From the NCBI GenBank assembly GCA_945637225.1, contig CALZDE010000107.1, forward strand, positions 1 through 7,049: a stretch of DNA of 7,049 bases, read 5' to 3'. The position numbers and the translations under genes were made by a program. This DNA comes from an uncultured Selenomonadaceae bacterium. Its GTDB lineage: Bacteria; Bacillota; Negativicutes; Selenomonadales; Selenomonadaceae. Below, in pieces: positions 3,926-7,049 of the stretch (the stretch's first letter is position 1; every line of letters begins with the position of its first letter). The notes under the pieces are model-generated. The model searched no databases and was not told the origin of the DNA. It worked only from the letters and a program-made list of their open reading frames with translations.

Positions 3926-5155
3926 CTATTTCCTTTCATTGAGCATTTTCATTAGGCTATGCAGCTTTTCTAATGCTTCATCGGTGCTCATCGGCTCAAC
4001 ATCTTCATTATCTTTTCTAAACTTCTCTTGTTCAGCGTTAAAGGCAGCTGTCTGCTCGGCCAATTTACCTTCTCTGGTCAATTCACCAGTTAACGGGTCC
4101 ACCAAAAGTGCATTGCGCCGCTTCTCTTCTTCTAGCTGCTGCTCACGTTTGGATATTAGGTAATTAAAGCCATAGTTTCCTTGCAAAGCCATCCGCAAAT
4201 ATGCTGGCCACTTTCTTACCTTACCTTCAGCCCGCTGCTGCATTGCATACTCAATATTTGCGTCAAGAAGGTCTTTTTCTGTTTTACTGATGTATTGGAT
4301 AAGGAATTCATCATCAGCAAGGCCATTCTGATCACTAGTAAGGAGCTTATAGGCCTCTCTTTGCCAGTCCTGCCATTCGCTTGGCAACTCAACATCAGTG
4401 TCCATCGGTTTTATATCTATGGTTGCCTTTACCTTCCGTTTTATGTAAAATTTGTAGTGAGTATAGCTCTTGCCAGTTTTCAGTGGGGTAACCCTTACTG
4501 TAAAATCAGACATGGCATTAATCTCTTTAATAGCTGGTTCCATTACAAACCGTTTGAAATCAGCATATAATTTGTACTTCTCGGTCAGCTGAAACATATC
4601 CCTGAGCTCGTCAATGGATATTTTCCTTGGCTGAATCTTTTCCCATTCCATTATTAGCATCAGGAGCCTATTTGAGTACATGCACTTGAAGGCCATCAAC
4701 GGTTTACATTGCAGTTGGATGTACGCCTTCTGTACCTGAAGCAGCATCGGTTCAATCTTGCTGGCAAACTGGTACTCAATGGACATGGTCTCATCATCGT
4801 ACATGATGTAGTCAAACCAACCAGTGGTTAGCCATGATTTCTTTTTGCTATCAGGACGAGCAAACCACTCAAAGAAAAGCTCTCTTCTTCTAAGGTTCCT
4901 TGCCAACTTCCTGATTACTGTATATTGAGTGGTCTCATTGAGCATCATAAACTCAGCCAGTTCTTTAACTGGTATTGAGTAGCACTCAAAACCTTCACTA
5001 TTCTTGGATATATGTCCAGCCAAAGCCATCAGCATACGCATTTCCAGTAGTGGCAGATGGTATTTGCCATTAACCACTTCATTCCGCATCTTTATTGTGG
5101 CTTCTTCATTTATCATGATTTCCTTAGCTGGTCTCGCTTGTCTCCCACGTGGCAT
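3926..5155 (-). CDS. rep: Rep_3-family plasmid replication initiator
   Basis: 409 residues with the two winged-helix layout of Rep_3/RepB iteron initiators. The first domain (about 20-135) includes LPLLEMRMLMALAGHI and ends in the strand SIEYQFASKIEPMLLQV. The second (about 150-240) has the SNRLLMLIMEWEK helix, ISIDELRDMFQL, YADFKRFVMEPAIKEIN and the wing YTHYKFYIKR. Initiators of this family bind iterons as monomers, open the adjacent AT-rich DNA and recruit host helicase; dimers repress the gene and couple copies. The C-terminal ~150 residues are longer than in minimal members and include a charged coiled coil (about 336-385, KREQQLEEEKRRN). The start at 5155 has GGAAGGAG seven bases upstream. 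A strong promoter at 5220-5192 and five iterons at 5260-5364 lie upstream, exactly as expected. Confidence 0.9.
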   Translation of the reverse strand: MPRGRQARPAKEIMINEEATIKMRNEVVNGKYHLPLLEMRMLMALAGHISKNSEGFECYSIPVKELAEFMMLNETTQYTVIRKLARNLRRRELFFEWFARPDSKKKSWLTTGWFDYIMYDDETMSIEYQFASKIEPMLLQVQKAYIQLQCKPLMAFKCMYSNRLLMLIMEWEKIQPRKISIDELRDMFQLTEKYKLYADFKRFVMEPAIKEINAMSDFTVRVTPLKTGKSYTHYKFYIKRKVKATIDIKPMDTDVELPSEWQDWQREAYKLLTSDQNGLADDEFLIQYISKTEKDLLDANIEYAMQQRAEGKVRKWPAYLRMALQGNYGFNYLISKREQQLEEEKRRNALLVDPLTGELTREGKLAEQTAAFNAEQEKFRKDNEDVEPMSTDEALEKLHSLMKMLNERK

Positions 5156-5191
5156 TGTATTGCTCCTTCCCTGCAGCTATTCCCTAATCAC

Positions 5192-5220
5192 AGTATATTC
5201 CTCACGCTGCACTCTGTCAA
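5192..5220 (-). promoter_or_regulatory. rep promoter
   Basis: On the minus strand a perfect TTGACA (5220-5215), 17 bases, then TATACT (5197-5192). Predicted start near 5185, about 30 bases before the ATG. It lies 40 bases from the iterons, so Rep bound there could influence it. Confidence 0.8.
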
Positions 5221-5259
5221 TAACGAAAAAGTTGCCCTACTCATAAAAGGAGATTTTTT

Positions 5260-5380
5260 ATTTCTCATTATACGCAGACAATTTCTCATAGTATGCAGAT
5301 AATTTCTCATAGTACGCAGACAATTTCTCATATTTAGCAGCTAAATTCTCATAGCACGCAGATAATTTCTCATATTTACA
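5260..5380. repeat. Rep-binding iterons, five 21-bp units plus a partial one
   Basis: Tandem 21-bp units start at 5260, 5281, 5302, 5323 and 5344, and a sixth partial unit starts at 5365 (matching only over the first 11 bases or so). Each begins ATTTCTCATA or a close variant (AATTCTCATA in unit five) and most end CGCAGAYA. Read towards rep, the conserved core is TATGAGAAAT. Two helical turns per unit places all sites on one face. Together with the adjacent rep gene this marks the origin of replication. Confidence 0.9.
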
Positions 5381-5535
5381 TTCAAAAAAAGGCTTAACCA
5401 TGCGGGTTTTCAGGCACCCACATTAATACATTTGTATACATATATTACATAACAACAACATAGGCACTTTTCGTAATCACAACACAAAGAGTATGTTTTT
5501 TGTTGTTGTTTTTTTTACTAATTTTTTTAAGAAAA
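5381..5535. other. AT-rich segment of the replication origin (candidate unwinding region)
   Basis: Between the iterons and the next terminator lies AT-rich, gene-free DNA, including TACATTTGTATACATATATT around 5430-5447 and long T runs at 5495-5528. Iteron origins need such a region beside the iterons for strand opening. A consensus DnaA box was not found. The exact opening site is not visible. Confidence 0.55.
5451..5510. repeat. 10-bp inverted repeat in the origin region
   Basis: AACAACAACA (5451-5460) is exactly complementary to TGTTGTTGTT (5501-5510), with 40 bases between them. It could form a cruciform or a structured single strand, but low-complexity sequence makes a chance match possible. 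Confidence 0.4.
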
Positions 5536-5564
5536 ACGGTGGATAGATTTTCTCCATCCACCGT
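5529..5564 (-). terminator. Terminator of the 5574-6254 gene
   Basis: Minus-strand hairpin with a perfect 9-bp stem, ACGGTGGAT (5564-5556) / ATCCACCGT (5544-5536), followed by TTTTCTT. It begins ten bases after the stop codon at 5574. The plus-strand side lacks a T tract, so it is one-directional. Confidence 0.78.
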
Positions 5565-5573
5565 CTTGGCAAT

Positions 5574-6254
5574 TTAAACGAGTAGTTCTTTGATAGCTTG
5601 GATTAATGCCCTTTTCTGGGCCATGTTTGCAAGCAGATAATCGGATGAGAACCCTTTATCAGCAAATTTCTTTTCCAAGCTATTAGCGCTGCCTATGGCT
5701 TCAGCAATTGGTACTCCGTTTTCGTCAACGATAACTACCTTGACCGTGTAACCAATGAACCCATTAGTAGCATCCACAGTTTTGTCTAGCAACTGGTCGG
5801 TATGCTTATAGCCACAAAGCTGCAGGAGTTTGATGGCTCCTGCCTTAAATAACAGGTTGCCTTTGATTCCTTTTACTTGGCCGTAGTGAACGCCAAAAAT
5901 AAGCTCCTTTACAGCGTCCTTAATTTTTTGACAGGTATAAACACTAGGACCCCCATTTTTAAAAGGCTCTACGGGCTCGCTAGAAGCCTCGCCACGAGTA
6001 TCTTTTTCCTGCTTTTGCAATGGGTCGGTATCCCCATACTTGCCCATCAGATTTTGTGTGTTCGGCTTCTCACTACGGGAATTTTCCATCCTCCCTCCGC
6101 GAATTAGCTGCATGGGCTCAGCTACTTTCACTGCTGGTTGTTCAATGGCGAGCGCCGCATTGCCTTCGGTTGGATATACTTCCCCCTGTACCTGAGCTCT
6201 GCTCTGGGCCTTCATGTTCATAATGATGCTTCTGATTTCGTCTAATTGAGCCAT
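5574..6254 (-). CDS. Phage/plasmid recombination protein, possible Rad52-like annealing protein
   Basis: 226 residues. The first ~100 are low-complexity and polar with a predicted N-terminal helix; the conserved domain spans about 105-226. It shows GVHYGQVKG (121-129), LLFKAGAIKLLQLCGY (134-149), a strand pair around GYTVKVVIVDENG (168-180), GSANSLEKKF (188-197) and ANMAQKRALIQAI (209-221). This order (HYG, a KxGAxKL helix, GS-S-E, then MAxKRAxxxA) recalls a phage and plasmid family that I associate with DdrA/Rad52-like single-strand annealing proteins, where the MAKKRA-like helix is typical. That link is from memory and unconfirmed. The start at 6254 has AAAGGAG nine bases upstream and its own promoter near 6290. 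It lies downstream of radC in the same direction and ends at a terminator, so it may act with it in plasmid DNA repair or replication. Confidence 0.55.
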   Translation of the reverse strand: MAQLDEIRSIIMNMKAQSRAQVQGEVYPTEGNAALAIEQPAVKVAEPMQLIRGGRMENSRSEKPNTQNLMGKYGDTDPLQKQEKDTRGEASSEPVEPFKNGGPSVYTCQKIKDAVKELIFGVHYGQVKGIKGNLLFKAGAIKLLQLCGYKHTDQLLDKTVDATNGFIGYTVKVVIVDENGVPIAEAIGSANSLEKKFADKGFSSDYLLANMAQKRALIQAIKELLV

Positions 6255-6281
6255 GTTCTTTTTCTCCTTTCATTTTCCATC

Positions 6282-6290
6282 GTTATAGCA
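6282..6290 (-). promoter_or_regulatory. Extended -10 promoter upstream of the possible annealing-protein gene
   Basis: TGCTATAAC on the minus strand (6290-6282), one base from the TGCTATAAT used by the toxin and antitoxin. The -35 is weak. Predicted start near 6275, about 20 bases before the ATG at 6254, with the AAAGGAG in between. Confidence 0.5.
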
Positions 6291-6322
6291 GGGTATAATG
6301 TTTCAGAAACCCCTTTGTATGG

Positions 6323-6997
6323 CTAATCATTGTTACTATCCACTTTGCCAGCTTCTGCGAAGCTGTAATATTCTCCGCGACCTATGATAATGCTATCTAA
6401 TAGGTATATGCCGAGAATTTTGCCAGCTGCTTCAAGGATGGCGGTAAAAACCTCGTCTTCTTGTGACGGTGAAGAGTGGCCAGATGGATGATTATGCCCT
6501 ACGATTACGAAACATGCATGCTTTGATAAGGCGTAGCTAAAAATTTCCCTTGGATCAACGATGGAAGAGGTAAGTGCGCCACGGCTGATGAGCCTGCTAC
6601 TAATTACTTCGTGTTTGGAGTTGAGTAAAACAGCGACTAACTCCTCATGAGTGAGAAATTGAAGTCGTTTTTGTAATAGCTTAGCAGCGTCCGACGGGTC
6701 GTTAATTTTTATACGTTCCTTCCTTTCATTTGCCGTTGCAACGCGGATGCCGATTTCAATACCAGCTACTATGCGCGCGGTCTCGCTATCGGTTAACTTG
6801 CCTCGGCTTTTAAGTTCGTCAAAAGTCAACCCCGCTATCTCCAAAATATCGAGCTGGTCAGTACTGTCACTGAGGTAATTTTCCTCAAAAAGGGCAGGGA
6901 GCTTCTTGTTGCCATTGAGCAGCACAGTCAAAAGCTGTTTGTTTGAGAGGTTAGATGCTCCGTATCGCTCCATGGCCTCGCATATTTGGTTCTTCAT
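6323..6997 (-). CDS. radC: RadC-family JAMM-domain protein
   Basis: 224 residues, the usual RadC length. The N-terminal ~90 residues match the helix-hairpin-helix-like UPF0758 part in reduced form. The C-terminal JAB/MPN domain (about 100-218) has an intact JAMM motif, HNHPSGHSSPSQED, with metal-binding His168, His170 and Asp181 and Ser178 in the H-x-H-x7-S-x2-D pattern, plus Glu118/Glu119 on the preceding strand and DSIIIGRGEYYSFAEAG near the end. The family is common on plasmids, phages and islands; a peptidase or nuclease activity has been proposed but its biological role is unsettled, and an old link to recombination repair is not established. The start at 6997 has AAGGAGG nine bases upstream. 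No promoter is visible before it; transcription may come from an upstream gene through the hairpin at 7022-7049. Confidence 0.88.
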   Translation of the reverse strand: MKNQICEAMERYGASNLSNKQLLTVLLNGNKKLPALFEENYLSDSTDQLDILEIAGLTFDELKSRGKLTDSETARIVAGIEIGIRVATANERKERIKINDPSDAAKLLQKRLQFLTHEELVAVLLNSKHEVISSRLISRGALTSSIVDPREIFSYALSKHACFVIVGHNHPSGHSSPSQEDEVFTAILEAAGKILGIYLLDSIIIGRGEYYSFAEAGKVDSNND

Positions 6998-7011
6998 ATT
7001 GATTTTCCTCC

Positions 7012-7049
7012 TTAAAAACTTAGGCTCCCTACGGATATGCAGGGAGCCT
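7012..7049 (-). terminator. Terminator-like hairpin just upstream of radC
   Basis: AGGCTCCCT (7022-7030) and AGGGAGCCT (7041-7049) form a perfect 9-bp stem with a 10-nt loop. On the minus strand it is followed by AAGTTTTTAAGGAGG, a T tract that runs straight into the radC Shine-Dalgarno. It could end a transcript arriving from the right, or partially attenuate radC expression. Confidence 0.6.

Noticed and set aside
4181..4570. Plus-strand 129-codon frame inside rep
   Set aside because: It is antisense to the conserved Rep_3 domains and has no ribosome binding site.
5239..5259. A further iteron before the first unit (contains CTCATA)
   Set aside because: It is about three bases out of phase and the rest of the unit does not match.
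5004..5302. Plus-strand frames antisense to the rep start, promoter and iterons
   Set aside because: They run through the rep promoter and iteron repeats; there is no ribosome site or recognisable protein.
5473..5481. DnaA box (GTAATCACA)
   Set aside because: Two mismatches to TTATNCACA in AT-rich DNA is within chance expectation.

Overview
The window looks like the backbone of a small, low-copy plasmid from a Firmicutes-type bacterium, quite possibly a Negativicute such as a Selenomonas or Megamonas relative (inference from gene style only). Nearly every gene has a strong AGGAGG-type ribosome binding site, promoters are of the sigma-A type and often carry an extended -10 (TGCTAYAAY), and the gene content is replication, partition, plasmid addiction and DNA processing. 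No tRNA, rRNA, transposase, relaxase, resistance gene or CRISPR array was seen. The minus-strand reading frame at base 1 stays open if joined to base 7049 and then stops exactly on the radC Shine-Dalgarno, so the window may be a complete circular plasmid. This is an inference.

Layout, left to right. (1) 1-154 (minus): 5' part of a small coiled-coil protein gene. (2) About 240-520: a compact type I toxin-antitoxin module built like the Enterococcus pAD1 par/Fst locus. A 28-residue membrane peptide gene (minus) and a small RNA of about 84 nt (plus) converge on one bidirectional terminator and share a 15-bp direct repeat placed so the RNAs can pair over the toxin start. (3) 546-825: an array of 14-bp palindromes (TGTATCATGATACA and variants) spaced 61-64 bp apart, ending on the promoter of (4) 850-1869, a protein with a predicted helix-turn-helix and a degenerate PD-(D/E)XK-like C-terminal domain. 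(5) 1900-3173: a partition cassette, parA plus a small ribbon-helix-helix gene, bracketed by two nearly identical TACACA repeat arrays. (6) 3203-3836: two small genes continuing that strand, ending at a terminator at 3841-3866.

The rest is on the minus strand. (7) 3926-5155: a Rep_3-type initiator with a good promoter, preceded by five complete 21-bp iterons and an AT-rich stretch (5260-5535), which together look like the origin. (8) 5574-6254: a protein with motifs of a phage/plasmid family that may be a single-strand annealing protein. (9) 6323-6997: a RadC-type JAMM-domain protein with an intact metal-binding motif. (10) 7022-7049: a terminator-like hairpin just upstream of radC.

Together the genes describe stable inheritance by three layers: iteron-controlled replication, ParA-driven segregation, and post-segregational killing by an RNA-regulated toxin. 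The most interesting items are the Fst-like RNA module, the helically phased palindrome array with its adjacent uncharacterised HTH/nuclease-fold protein, and the duplicated repeat arrays bracketing the partition genes.
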